From assembly GCA_052379645.1 (NCBI GenBank), contig JBQSYU010000001.1: a stretch of 64,000 bases of DNA. The stretch is one strand, 5' to 3'. This DNA comes from Arthrobacter_H sp030452125. Its GTDB lineage: Bacteria > Actinomycetota > Actinomycetes > Actinomycetales > Micrococcaceae. The notes beneath the pieces were generated by a model. It searched no databases. It was not told the DNA's origin and saw only the letters and a program-made list of their open reading frames with translations. The position numbers and the translations under genes were made by a program. Positions 16,958 through 25,583 of the stretch are shown here, one piece after another. Within the stretch, counting starts at the first letter, position 1. Each line of letters opens with the position of its first letter.

Positions 16958-18487
16958 CTAGGGCGATTGAGCGGCAGGTGGTTCAACCGTTTGGTGGACC
17001 CGCTTCCGCCGCGGCCTGCCGATCCACCGGAAGGCCGGCAGCGGATCACGTTCTGCCCCCGCATAGGGTCCTGCCTGCGGGTCGTCCTGGCCGACCCGTC
17101 GCACCGGATCGGTCTGCGGATCCCAGATGCTGCGCGCGACCCGATACATCAGGTACGCGGTGGCCAGCATATGGGCGGCTACCGCCAGGACGTAGAACGC
17201 CTCGGGGAAGGTGTTTTGCTCCTTGACGCTGGTACTGCCCGTATACAGATACATCCAGATCGCCCAGAAGTGCAGGGCCTCAACGAGCTGCCAGATCAGG
17301 AAATCGCGCCAGCGCGGCCAGGCCAAGGCAGCCAGCGGGATGAGCCAGACCACGAATTGGGGCGAGTAGACCTTATTGAAGAGCACGAAGGCAGCGACCA
17401 CGAGGAAGAGCAGTGAGGCCACCCGTGGCCGCCGGGACGCCAGCAGCCCCAGCACCGCGATGCCTGCGCAACTGGCGGCAAAGAGCCAGAAGGCTGCCGA
17501 GTTGATGACCTCCGAGGTGAAGGTGGGGGCACCGGGAAGCACGGTGGCCGTGACGTTCCAGGCATGCCAGAGGGAGGACAACCCCGCCCCGCGATCACGC
17601 GTGAATTCCAGGAAGTAGCTCCAGGCCCCGAAGTTGGCGATCATGAACGGCAGGTTCACCAGCAGCCAGGAACCCGCGGTACCGGCGCTGACGATCAGCA
17701 GGGGGCGCCATCGCCCGGTGCGCAGGGCCAACACCAGCACGACGCCCAAAAAGAGGATCGGGTAGACCTTCATGGAGGCGCCCAAACCAATGAGAATTCC
17801 GGCCAGCAGCGGTTTCTCCCGGGCGAAGGCCAGCAATGCGAGGGCCAGGAACGCGACCGCCCACAGATCCCAGTTGATGGTGGAGGCCAGGATCATTCCG
17901 GGGGCCAGGGCGACCATGGCAGCATCCCAGGGCCGTCGCCCCGCGGCTCGGGACGTGGCAATGACGATGATGAACCAGAGCACCACCACCATCAGCAGGT
18001 TCACGTCGAAGAAGGCCAGCGTCCGGTCATAATCCCCGGGTACCACCAGTAGTGCCGCGAAAGAGGCGACCGCCGACATGAGCACCGGGTATTCGAAGTG
18101 GGCGCCGTCGGCGAAGGGGGCGAAGGCGTTGGTGTCGAAGCCGCGGGCGGTAAAGAGGGCCGACCAATCCGAATAGCAGGCCCAAATATAGGCGTTGGAG
18201 CCGCCCCACCCGAGGGTGCGGCACATGTTTTTGGCGAGGATGGCCACGATGGCGGCGACGATCGTCAGGGCCACGAGGACCCGTTCGATGGTGAAGAATC
18301 CCGGAGACACCCGCCCCGGGGAGCTGAATCGTCCCAAGGGCCCGCCCATGACCTCGGTCAGCCGGCGCAGCAACGGATCATTGCGGCTGGGTACGGTGAT
18401 CCGCAGCGGCCCACGGCGGGACCCCCGGGACGTGGAGGATCCCCGGTCCGTTCCGTGGCGGGCCGGGGGCCTGGGCTTCTCGCTCAT
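16958..18487 (-). CDS. GT87-family membrane glycosyltransferase (DUF2029)
   Basis: 509 aa. A basic, Arg/Ser-rich cytoplasmic N-terminus of about 60 residues is followed by ten or more membrane segments. An early external loop contains YSDWSALFTARGFDTNAFAP, and FEYPVLMSAV matches the conserved FEYPP-like motif of GT87 enzymes. These use polyprenyl-phosphate sugars (mannose in mycobacteria) to build lipoglycans. It is divergent from the nonulosonate cluster and shares an intergenic region of about 120 bp with it. Confidence 0.82.
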   Translation of the reverse strand: MSEKPRPPARHGTDRGSSTSRGSRRGPLRITVPSRNDPLLRRLTEVMGGPLGRFSSPGRVSPGFFTIERVLVALTIVAAIVAILAKNMCRTLGWGGSNAYIWACYSDWSALFTARGFDTNAFAPFADGAHFEYPVLMSAVASFAALLVVPGDYDRTLAFFDVNLLMVVVLWFIIVIATSRAAGRRPWDAAMVALAPGMILASTINWDLWAVAFLALALLAFAREKPLLAGILIGLGASMKVYPILFLGVVLVLALRTGRWRPLLIVSAGTAGSWLLVNLPFMIANFGAWSYFLEFTRDRGAGLSSLWHAWNVTATVLPGAPTFTSEVINSAAFWLFAASCAGIAVLGLLASRRPRVASLLFLVVAAFVLFNKVYSPQFVVWLIPLAALAWPRWRDFLIWQLVEALHFWAIWMYLYTGSTSVKEQNTFPEAFYVLAVAAHMLATAYLMYRVARSIWDPQTDPVRRVGQDDPQAGPYAGAERDPLPAFRWIGRPRRKRVHQTVEPPAAQSP

Positions 18488-18605
18488 GGAATCAGCCTAT
18501 CCGGCACGACCGCACCGAGGATCGCCCCCGGATGTATTGCACACCACACTTTGCGTTAACCCACTGGTCGGTCTGACGACACCTCGGCTCCCTAGCGTCG
18601 AAGAC

Positions 18606-19817
18606 ATGCAGAAGCCACAGAGTGAAACCGTCCTGGTCGTCATCCCGGCCCGTGGCGGATCGAAGGGCCTCCCGTTGAAGAACCTCCGTCCGGTGGGCAG
18701 CAAGTCGCTGTTGGCCCGCGGCATCGACGCCGCCCTGGCCGCCCCGTCGGTCACCGATGTCGTGGTCAGCACCGACCATTCGCAGATCCGCAATGAGGCC
18801 CACGCCCAGGGTGCCCGGGTCATCGACCGTCCGGCGGCGTTGGCCTCCGACGGGGCCAGCAGCGAATCGGCTCTCGGCCACGCCCTGGACACCCTCGAGT
18901 CCCTTCCCGCCGTCGTCGTCCTCTTGCAATGCACCTCCCCCTTCATCAACCCGGCCCATGTGGAGGCCGCCGTCAGGGCCGTGCTTCAGAACGAGGCGGA
19001 TGTCTGCTTCAGCGTCACCGAGGACCATTCATTCATCTGGTCGGCGAATCAGGGGACCGTTCATGCCGTGGGCCACGATGCCGGGTACCGCCCACGACGC
19101 CAAGACCGGGCCCCCCAATACCGTGAAACCGGTGCCTTCTACGCCATGCGCACCTCGGGATTCCGCCGAGCCAACCACCGGTTCTTCGGCAGGTTGAAGT
19201 TCCAGGTGGTCCCGGCCTCCGACGCCCCCGAAGTCGATTCGCCCGAGGACCTGGAGCTTGTGTGCGCGCTGGCGGCCCGCCGCGCGGGCCGGCCGCCTGG
19301 CCCGCCACTGCCGGGCATTGACGTTGACGCGCTGGTCACCGACTTCGATGGCGTCCACACCAACGATGCGGCCCTGCTGGCCTCCGACGGTTCCGAATCC
19401 GTCACCGTTTCCCGCTCCGATGGGCTGGGCGTCGCCCGGCTGCGCCGGGCGGGAGTGCCGATGCTGATCCTCTCCACCGAAACCAACACCGTGGTCGCCA
19501 CCCGGGCCGCCAAGCTCGGCGTCAACGTCGCCCACGGTGTGCAGGACAAGGCCAGCCGGCTCGACGCCTGGATCGCTGAACACGGCCTGGATCCGGCCCG
19601 AGTGGCCTACGTCGGAAACGACGTGAACGATGTGGCGGCCATGGACTCCGTCGGATGGCCGATCGCGGTCGCCGACGCCCGCCCCGAAGCCCTGGCCGCT
19701 GCCCGCATCGTGCTCCAGAAGCCCGGCGGCAGTGGAGCCGTCCGTGAGGTCTGCGAACGCATCCTCGAAACCCCCAACCGTCCAACGGCCGCACGGCTGT
19801 TGGTCTCAACCCCCTGA
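18606..19817 (+). CDS. neuA: CMP-nonulosonate synthetase fused to a KdsC-like HAD phosphatase
   Basis: 403 aa from ATG at 18606; the open frame upstream is antisense to the GT87 gene. Residues 1-225 form an acylneuraminate cytidylyltransferase: VIPARGGSKGLPLKNLRPVG binds CTP, and RRQDRAPQYRETGAFYAMR is the sugar-binding region. Residues 240-390 are a HAD phosphatase: nucleophile in VTDFDGVHTNDA, then LSTETN, a Lys in VQDKASRL and YVGNDVNDVAAM. The two-domain layout is that of vertebrate CMP-sialate synthetase. It activates a sialic-acid-like sugar with CMP, and the phosphatase may remove a 9-phosphate first. It is the first gene of the cluster. Confidence 0.88.
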   Translation: MQKPQSETVLVVIPARGGSKGLPLKNLRPVGSKSLLARGIDAALAAPSVTDVVVSTDHSQIRNEAHAQGARVIDRPAALASDGASSESALGHALDTLESLPAVVVLLQCTSPFINPAHVEAAVRAVLQNEADVCFSVTEDHSFIWSANQGTVHAVGHDAGYRPRRQDRAPQYRETGAFYAMRTSGFRRANHRFFGRLKFQVVPASDAPEVDSPEDLELVCALAARRAGRPPGPPLPGIDVDALVTDFDGVHTNDAALLASDGSESVTVSRSDGLGVARLRRAGVPMLILSTETNTVVATRAAKLGVNVAHGVQDKASRLDAWIAEHGLDPARVAYVGNDVNDVAAMDSVGWPIAVADARPEALAAARIVLQKPGGSGAVREVCERILETPNRPTAARLLVSTP

Positions 19818-19843
19818 AACACCTCCAACGAAAGGGAAACACC

Positions 19844-20740
19844 ATGACCACCGAAGCGATTAAGCAGGACGCCCCCGTGAGCATCGGCACCGAGAAGATC
19901 GGCACCGGCCAGCCGGTCTACGTCATCGGCGAAATCGGGATCAACCACAACGGTGATGTCGACGTTGCCAAGCAGCTCATCGACATCTCCGCAGCTGCCG
20001 GCGCCAACGCCGTGAAGTTCCAGAAGCGGACCCCCGAGATCTCCACCCCGCAGGATATGCGCGATAAGATCCGTTCGACCCCCTGGGGCGAGATGACCTA
20101 TTTGGACTACCGGTACAAGGTCGAATTCGATGCCGCACAGTACCGCGACATCATCTCCTACGCCCGCAGCCAGGGTCTGGAGGCCTTCGCCTCCCCGTGG
20201 GATGTCCCCTCGGTCGAATTCATGGAGGTGCAAGGCGCAGCAACCCATAAGGTGGCCTCCGCCTCGGTGACCGACCTGGAGTTGCTGCGTGCCCTGCGCG
20301 AGACCGGCAAGCCGATCATCCTGTCCACGGGTATGTCCACGATCGAACAGATCGACACGGCAGTGGAGACGCTGGGCACCGAGAACCTGGTCCTGATGCA
20401 CGCCACCTCCACGTACCCCCTGCCCCCGGAGGAAGCGAACCTGCGCATGATCCCGACGCTGCAGGAACGCTACGGCGTCCCGGTGGGCTATTCGGGACAC
20501 GAGCGCGGCCTCCAGATCTCCTTGGCCGCTGTCGCCCTCGGCGCCGTGACCGTGGAACGGCATATCACCCTGGACCGCACCATGTGGGGTTCCGACCAGG
20601 CGTCCTCCTTGGAACCGAAGGGCTTCGAATCGCTCATCCGTGACATCCGCATCCTGCAGGAAGCCATGGGCGACGGCGTGAAGAAGGTCTTCCCCGGCGA
20701 GCTCGCCCCGCTGTCCCGCCTGCGCCGCGTCGACGCATAG
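19844..20740 (+). CDS. neuB: N-acetylneuraminate/nonulosonate synthase without SAF domain
   Basis: 298 aa, preceded by AAAGGGA. The NeuB TIM-barrel motifs are clear: VIGEIGINHNGD, NAVKFQKRTPE, ILSTGMSTIEQI, GYSGHERGL and MWGSDQASSLEP. It condenses phosphoenolpyruvate with a six-carbon sugar (ManNAc, mannose or their 6-phosphates) to give a nine-carbon acid. Most NeuB proteins are about 345 aa and end in an antifreeze-like SAF domain; this one stops right after the barrel (LAPLSRLRRVDA), so that lid is absent. No UDP-GlcNAc 2-epimerase gene is nearby. Confidence 0.9.
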   Translation: MTTEAIKQDAPVSIGTEKIGTGQPVYVIGEIGINHNGDVDVAKQLIDISAAAGANAVKFQKRTPEISTPQDMRDKIRSTPWGEMTYLDYRYKVEFDAAQYRDIISYARSQGLEAFASPWDVPSVEFMEVQGAATHKVASASVTDLELLRALRETGKPIILSTGMSTIEQIDTAVETLGTENLVLMHATSTYPLPPEEANLRMIPTLQERYGVPVGYSGHERGLQISLAAVALGAVTVERHITLDRTMWGSDQASSLEPKGFESLIRDIRILQEAMGDGVKKVFPGELAPLSRLRRVDA

Positions 20741-20755
20741 TCCCGGCCCGTCGAG

Positions 20756-21781
20756 ATGAACACCCCCTTGCTCAGCATCGTCGTTCCGGCGAAGGATCAG
20801 TCACCCTTCATCCGCGACACGATGACGAGCCTGACGCACCAGTTCGAGGATCCGCGCGCACTGGAAGTCATCTTCGTCGACGACGGCTCCCGGGACGGCA
20901 CCGGGGAGCTGGTCGAGGCCTTCGCCGGCCGGCTCCCTGGCCTGAGGATCCTCCGCAACCAGGAGGCCAGGGGCCTGGCCACCGCCCGGAACCAGGGCCT
21001 CGAAGCCGCCACCGGCACCACACTGGCCTTCTTGGACGGCGACGACTGGTTGGCTCCCGGGCATCTACAGGCCTGTTGGGAAGCGAGGGACCGGCTGGAT
21101 GTGGACTTTTTGCGGGTGGACCATGTCAGGGTCACCGCAGGGCGTCGATCGATCCACCGGGCCCCACAGGCCCGGAGGAATACGGTCCTGGACCCGCGGG
21201 CCTCGATCCTCCCGCAGACCGAAACCACCCTGATCGATTACCCGTATGCATGGGCAGGAATATTCCATCGTCGGTTGGCCGACGCCGGCCTCCTGCAGTT
21301 CCCCGATGGGTTGTTCACCGCCGAGGACCGCCCCTGGATCTGGAGATTGCATTTGCAGGCCGAGTCCTTTGCCGTCGTGGAGGCCCCCGGAGTGCTCTAT
21401 CGGCGCGGCGTGACCACCTCCCTGACGCAGATCCAGGATCGTCGGCAACTCGATTTCGCGCGGGCCTTCGCCCTCGCCTTCGCGATCGTGGCCGCCGACC
21501 GCGAAGCCTCGACCTACTGGCCGAAAGTGATCCGCCAATTCATGGCGGTTTCCTGCCACCACCTCTCCCGCAGCGCGGGGATGACCGCGACGGTGACAGC
21601 GGAGCTTCAGGCGGCGATCACCACCACGTTGGCGGCAGCACCCGAGGCCTTCCTCGCGGCGGCCTTCGCAGGACTCGATGCCCGACGACGGCGCCTCCTG
21701 CTGCCCTTGTACCCCACCACCACACACCCCGAAAACCCCACGGGACGGGACCGAGACCTGGTCCCCGGAGGAACCAGATGA
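20756..21781 (+). CDS. Glycosyltransferase family 2 protein
   Basis: 341 aa. The GT-A domain is at the N-terminus: LSIVVPAKDQ, VIFVDDGSRDGTGEL, GLATARNQGLEAA and the metal-binding LDGDDWL at about residues 93-99. The C-terminal third has no recognised domain. It probably adds a sugar to a lipid or polymer primer within the nonulosonate cluster. The next gene starts inside its stop (ATGA at 21778-21781). Confidence 0.88.
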   Translation: MNTPLLSIVVPAKDQSPFIRDTMTSLTHQFEDPRALEVIFVDDGSRDGTGELVEAFAGRLPGLRILRNQEARGLATARNQGLEAATGTTLAFLDGDDWLAPGHLQACWEARDRLDVDFLRVDHVRVTAGRRSIHRAPQARRNTVLDPRASILPQTETTLIDYPYAWAGIFHRRLADAGLLQFPDGLFTAEDRPWIWRLHLQAESFAVVEAPGVLYRRGVTTSLTQIQDRRQLDFARAFALAFAIVAADREASTYWPKVIRQFMAVSCHHLSRSAGMTATVTAELQAAITTTLAAAPEAFLAAAFAGLDARRRRLLLPLYPTTTHPENPTGRDRDLVPGGTR

Positions 21782-23187
21782 TCCAACTGCTCACCGCTTC
21801 AACACTGTTCCAGGTGGCCTCCCTGGCGGCCATGGTCGATGCTGGAGCGCTGCCGAAACCCGAGGGGGAACGCGTGCTGCTGCTCGTTGACGGTTCCCAG
21901 CAGCCCGAACTGACCGGCAGCATCGCCGACACCCCCGGATTCGGGGACCTCGCCGCGCGGTTTGACCGGGTGCTGGATTTCGGTGAACTACTGTTGCCAC
22001 GCCGGCCCGCCCAATTCAATCCGCGCGAGGAGGAGCTGTATCTGTGGCAGCGCCTCCTCCGGCAGTGCTTCGGGCTCGGTGACGAGGAGCTGCAGCTGGT
22101 TGTCGATTCGATCCAAACCAATCCGAGCCGGGCGATCCTGCGGATTTTCCACGACTCACCGTTCCTGGTCCATTCGGACGGGCTGATGTCCTACGGTCCC
22201 ACCCGCAACCTGCTTCCAGCGTCCATCCATCAACGTCTCGACGGGTTGGTCTACCTCGATCTGGTTCCCGGTCTGAAGCCGCTGCTCTTGCGCGAATTCT
22301 CCCCGCAGCTCAGCCCGGTACCGCCGCAGCCGTTGGCTGAGATCATCAACGATCTCGCCGGCTCCGCCGAGCTGGTGCTGCCACTGCCCGCCCAGGCCCG
22401 GCCGGCGCCGGAGATCGGAGCACCCAAAACAGCGGTGGTCCTCGGCCAGTACCTCGCCCACCTGGGGCTCATGGACGACGAGGAGGAACGGATTCTGCAT
22501 CGCGAAATGCTGCGCGAAGCCGAACGCCGTGGGGCCACCACGGTGATCTTCAAACCCCACCCCTCAGCCGGCCCGGCCTCCGGACGCCAACTCGAGCGCG
22601 ACGCCGACGCCCTGGGACTGCAGTTCACCCAACTCGGGGAGCCGATGCTGGCCGAAACAGCGGTCGCCCTGCTGCGCCCCGACGTCGTCATCAGCTGCTT
22701 CTCCACGGCACTGCTGAGCATCCGTGCCCTCTTCGGCACCGAATGCGCGGCGGTGGGCACCGAAATGATGCTCGAACGGCTGAGTCCCTACGAAAACTCC
22801 AACCGGATCCCCGTCACCCTCATCGACGCCCTCTTCCGTCGGGGCCTGCCACTACCTGGCGAGGACCCCCTTGGCTCCGAGGGGGCTCTGACACAGCTGG
22901 TCACCGCCGTCGGCTACTGCATGCAGCCGCAACGCCTGGCCGCAGAGGAAGCGGGCGCCCGAGGATTCCTGGCCGGCCACTACCCGCGCTTTGCCAAGTA
23001 TTTCAAGCGTCGTCGGCTCACCCGCCTGGACCTTCCCGGGGCCCTCCCCCCGGGCAGGCCTGCCACGGGGCTGGCCTCCCGGTGGGGACGGCGTCTGCCG
23101 GCCTCTGTGCGTCGCCGGTTGAACCGTGGCATGCGTCGGATGCCACGCCGGCTGGTGAAGGTGGCCAGACGTGTCCCCCGCAGTTGA
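21778..23187 (+). CDS. Alpha-2,8-polysialyltransferase-like glycosyltransferase
   Basis: 469 aa from the ATG that overlaps the GT2 stop; the in-frame sequence further upstream belongs to another frame of the GT2 gene. The two hallmarks of bacterial polysialyltransferases and related GT-B enzymes are present: the HP motif FKPHPS (258-263) and the Ser-rich motif CFSTALLS (307-314), both contacting CMP-sialate in characterised enzymes. The C-terminus (about 410-469) is strongly basic and amphipathic, suitable for peripheral membrane binding. It is the probable polymerase for the CMP-sugar made by the upstream genes. Confidence 0.72.
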   Translation: MIQLLTASTLFQVASLAAMVDAGALPKPEGERVLLLVDGSQQPELTGSIADTPGFGDLAARFDRVLDFGELLLPRRPAQFNPREEELYLWQRLLRQCFGLGDEELQLVVDSIQTNPSRAILRIFHDSPFLVHSDGLMSYGPTRNLLPASIHQRLDGLVYLDLVPGLKPLLLREFSPQLSPVPPQPLAEIINDLAGSAELVLPLPAQARPAPEIGAPKTAVVLGQYLAHLGLMDDEEERILHREMLREAERRGATTVIFKPHPSAGPASGRQLERDADALGLQFTQLGEPMLAETAVALLRPDVVISCFSTALLSIRALFGTECAAVGTEMMLERLSPYENSNRIPVTLIDALFRRGLPLPGEDPLGSEGALTQLVTAVGYCMQPQRLAAEEAGARGFLAGHYPRFAKYFKRRRLTRLDLPGALPPGRPATGLASRWGRRLPASVRRRLNRGMRRMPRRLVKVARRVPRS

Positions 23188-24241
23188 CCTACCGGGCAAT
23201 TCCGGAAGGGCGGGCCGGACCCGCAGGGTGGAGCTGGTGCCTCAGGTCCAACGGCCCCGCTTCGGACGGGCCGACGTCTGGGTGGAATCCCCGCTGCAGC
23301 TGCTCAGCGCCATCGAAGCCCACGGGGCGGGGCTTCTGGGCCGCCACTCAACGATCCACTCGCGGGGAGGAACCGCGGCAATGGACACCACGGTGCGCAC
23401 ACTGATGGCCCAGGCCCCCGCCGGTGTGACCTTCGACGAGGCCAACGCCCAGGAACCCTCGACCCCCGACCGCCCCGCGGACCGCTGGGTCACCGGCGAC
23501 GCGTTCTCCGGCAGAATGCAACGTCGCCTCATCGGGCCGGTGCGCGCCGACGAGTTCGTGATCATTGATGACGGGTTGGCGACGGTAAAACTCTTGCAAC
23601 TGCTCACCGGGGACCGTCCGACCCCTCTCGTGCGGTCCCGCGCCCCCCGCAGCACCTCACGCAACGCCCTGGGTGTGGCCAGCTGGTACCGGTTGCGTTC
23701 CCTGGCCCGTCAGGGACGCCTGCTGGCCTGCACCGCACTGCCCATCGGTCGGGAGGTCGAACGGGCGTTCAGGGATCTCGGCGGACATCTGGAGCACCAC
23801 CGGTTCGAATGGTTGGGGACCCAGCCGGTGACCGAGCAGTTCCCTGAACCGACGATCGTCATCGGCTCGGCGCTGGCCGCCGACGGTCTGATTGGTGAAG
23901 CACCCTATTTATCCTGGGTTCTGAAACAGACCGACGACGGACCGGTCGGCTATTTCCCGCATCGCCGCGAGGAACCGGGGTTCTTGGCCGAACTGGCTCG
24001 CCACCCGCTGATCACCGTGCACCCGAACACCCTTCCCGTGGAGATGCGCCTGCGGGGTCTTCGCCGAGGCCAAAAGGTCAGTGCCCTACCCTCCACCGTG
24101 CTGCCCTCGTTGCGTTTGCTGCTGCGCCCCCACCGGGTGAGGATCACCGGTCATCCGGTCCCCGAGCGCTGGTGGACCGAGGCAGCCTCCCCGGCACTGC
24201 GCACCCACCTGGGAACGTCATTGGAGGACCCCACCGCGTGA
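23171..24241 (+). CDS. Unrecognised protein of the nonulosonate cluster, possibly GT-B-like
   Basis: 356 aa from GTG at 23171, overlapping the previous gene by 17 nt; GTG at 23228 is an alternative start. I do not recognise a family with certainty. GRADVWVESPLQLLSAIEA and the later FPHRREEP and ITVHPNTLPVEMRL segments recall sialyl- and polysialyl-transferase-like GT-B proteins, which carry HP motifs. DEFVIIDDGLATVKLLQL in the middle is typical of the capsule sialyltransferase group. The frame is sealed by GTGA overlap with the next gene. Confidence 0.6.
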   Translation: MSPAVDLPGNSGRAGRTRRVELVPQVQRPRFGRADVWVESPLQLLSAIEAHGAGLLGRHSTIHSRGGTAAMDTTVRTLMAQAPAGVTFDEANAQEPSTPDRPADRWVTGDAFSGRMQRRLIGPVRADEFVIIDDGLATVKLLQLLTGDRPTPLVRSRAPRSTSRNALGVASWYRLRSLARQGRLLACTALPIGREVERAFRDLGGHLEHHRFEWLGTQPVTEQFPEPTIVIGSALAADGLIGEAPYLSWVLKQTDDGPVGYFPHRREEPGFLAELARHPLITVHPNTLPVEMRLRGLRRGQKVSALPSTVLPSLRLLLRPHRVRITGHPVPERWWTEAASPALRTHLGTSLEDPTA

Positions 24242-25482
24242 AGATCCCCCCGGACGCCCCACCGCGCATTCTCGCCGTCGCCGACAGCGACTCGTACTTC
24301 AAATTCGCCTGCGCGACCCTTGACGGGCTCGGCCCCGGCTGGGACCGCACCGTGGTTTTGGCCCGTACCCCCCTCCTGCCCACCGCCGAACAACGGGTCG
24401 GCGCGGTGACCGGGACCTTCCTGCAGGACGCCGATCCCACGGCCGTCGTCCCCCTCCACCGCCTCGGCCCCCTGCTCGACTCCGCCGACGTGGTGCTGGG
24501 TGCCGCCACGGGCCCCGTGGTCCAGGAAGTCTTCCGTCGCGCGGCGTCCCGCCAGCGGGGAACCGGAAGAAGCACGGCCCTGGTCTCCGCGCTGCCAGGA
24601 GTCGCCTACCCGGCCACGGCGAAGGCCATGGGTTTTCGTTCCCTGGGTGATCTCTTCCTCACGCATGGCCGGGCCGAGGCCAGGGATTTCGGCGGCCTCT
24701 TGGCCCGGCTGGGGAGTGACCAGTCGGTTCTGGCCACCCGGCTGCCCTTCCTGGTGTCCACCGGGGAACCGGCCAAGGATACGACGCCGGTGCATTCGGT
24801 GGTCTTCGCCGCCCAGGCCAAGTTCCCGATCCACCGGCACGAACGGGAACAGGTCCTGCGGGCGCTGGCCCGCACCCAGCGGGCGAACCCCGGGGTGGAG
24901 GTCATCGTGAAACTGCGGGCCAGGGACGGCGAACCGCAAACCCATCATGAACGCCACCCCTATGACAGGCTCTGGGCCGAGCTGAGCGCCGGCGGGGCCG
25001 TGGCAGGAGATGAAGTGCGTTTCGCGACCGGGACGATGGCCTCCGTGTTGCGACCGGGGACCCTGCTCGTGACGGTTTCTTCCACCGCGGTGTTGGAGGC
25101 CATCGACCGGGGGCTTCCCGCCGTCGTCCTGACCGACTTCGGCCTGGACCGTGACCTCTACAATCTGGTGTTCGAGGGCAGCGGGCTGACCGGGTCGTTG
25201 CAGGACGTGGAGGAGTTGAAGGTGCTGCGGCCGGAGCCCACCTGGCTGGCCGAGCACTACTTCCACCCGCCCGACGCGGTGGCCTCCGGGGCCTTGGAAC
25301 AACTGGCCCGGCGCGCCCGGGCAGGCGCCTTGACGACCTCCCCGGAGGCCCTGGCCCGCACCGGTCGGATGGCCCTGCACCACCGGTTGCGCACCAGGCT
25401 TCCACGGCCCCTCCTGCGCCTGGTCCGTGGCCTGCCCCACCGGCGGTTCCCGGCCCGCGCCGACCCCCCGAACGGCCGCTGA
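24238..25482 (+). CDS. Putative glycosyltransferase, DUF6716-like
   Basis: 414 aa from GTG at 24238, which overlaps the previous stop and follows GGAGG at 24222-24226. The start (ILAVADSDSYFKFACATLD) and the C-terminal half (VEVIVKLRARDGE, then LLVTVSSTAVLEAIDRGLPAVV) look like a GT-B fold with a late donor-site Ser/Thr motif. I assign it to the DUF6716 putative glycosyltransferases from memory of that family's features. It is the last gene of the cluster; a new promoter for ino1 follows. Confidence 0.6.
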   Translation: MKIPPDAPPRILAVADSDSYFKFACATLDGLGPGWDRTVVLARTPLLPTAEQRVGAVTGTFLQDADPTAVVPLHRLGPLLDSADVVLGAATGPVVQEVFRRAASRQRGTGRSTALVSALPGVAYPATAKAMGFRSLGDLFLTHGRAEARDFGGLLARLGSDQSVLATRLPFLVSTGEPAKDTTPVHSVVFAAQAKFPIHRHEREQVLRALARTQRANPGVEVIVKLRARDGEPQTHHERHPYDRLWAELSAGGAVAGDEVRFATGTMASVLRPGTLLVTVSSTAVLEAIDRGLPAVVLTDFGLDRDLYNLVFEGSGLTGSLQDVEELKVLRPEPTWLAEHYFHPPDAVASGALEQLARRARAGALTTSPEALARTGRMALHHRLRTRLPRPLLRLVRGLPHRRFPARADPPNGR

Positions 25483-25529
25483 AGGACCCGGGGCAAACCA
25501 CCCGGGAATAACCGGGCCGCCGCGTCACT

Positions 25530-25535
25530 TAGAAT
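25530..25535 (+). promoter_or_regulatory. Possible -10 element of the ino1 promoter
   Basis: TAGAAT at 25530-25535 lies 49 bp before the ino1 start. No good -35 is seen at the expected distance, so the call rests on the -10 match and its position. Confidence 0.35.
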
Positions 25536-25583
25536 CGTTGTGGCCTTCGGCCGCCCAAGAACCGTTCTGCTGTAGGAGTCACT

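Noticed and set aside
21076..21777. In-frame N-terminal extension of the polysialyltransferase-like gene
   Set aside because: It lies inside the GT2 gene in another frame and is Arg/Pro/Gly-rich; the ATG overlapping the GT2 stop is the natural start.
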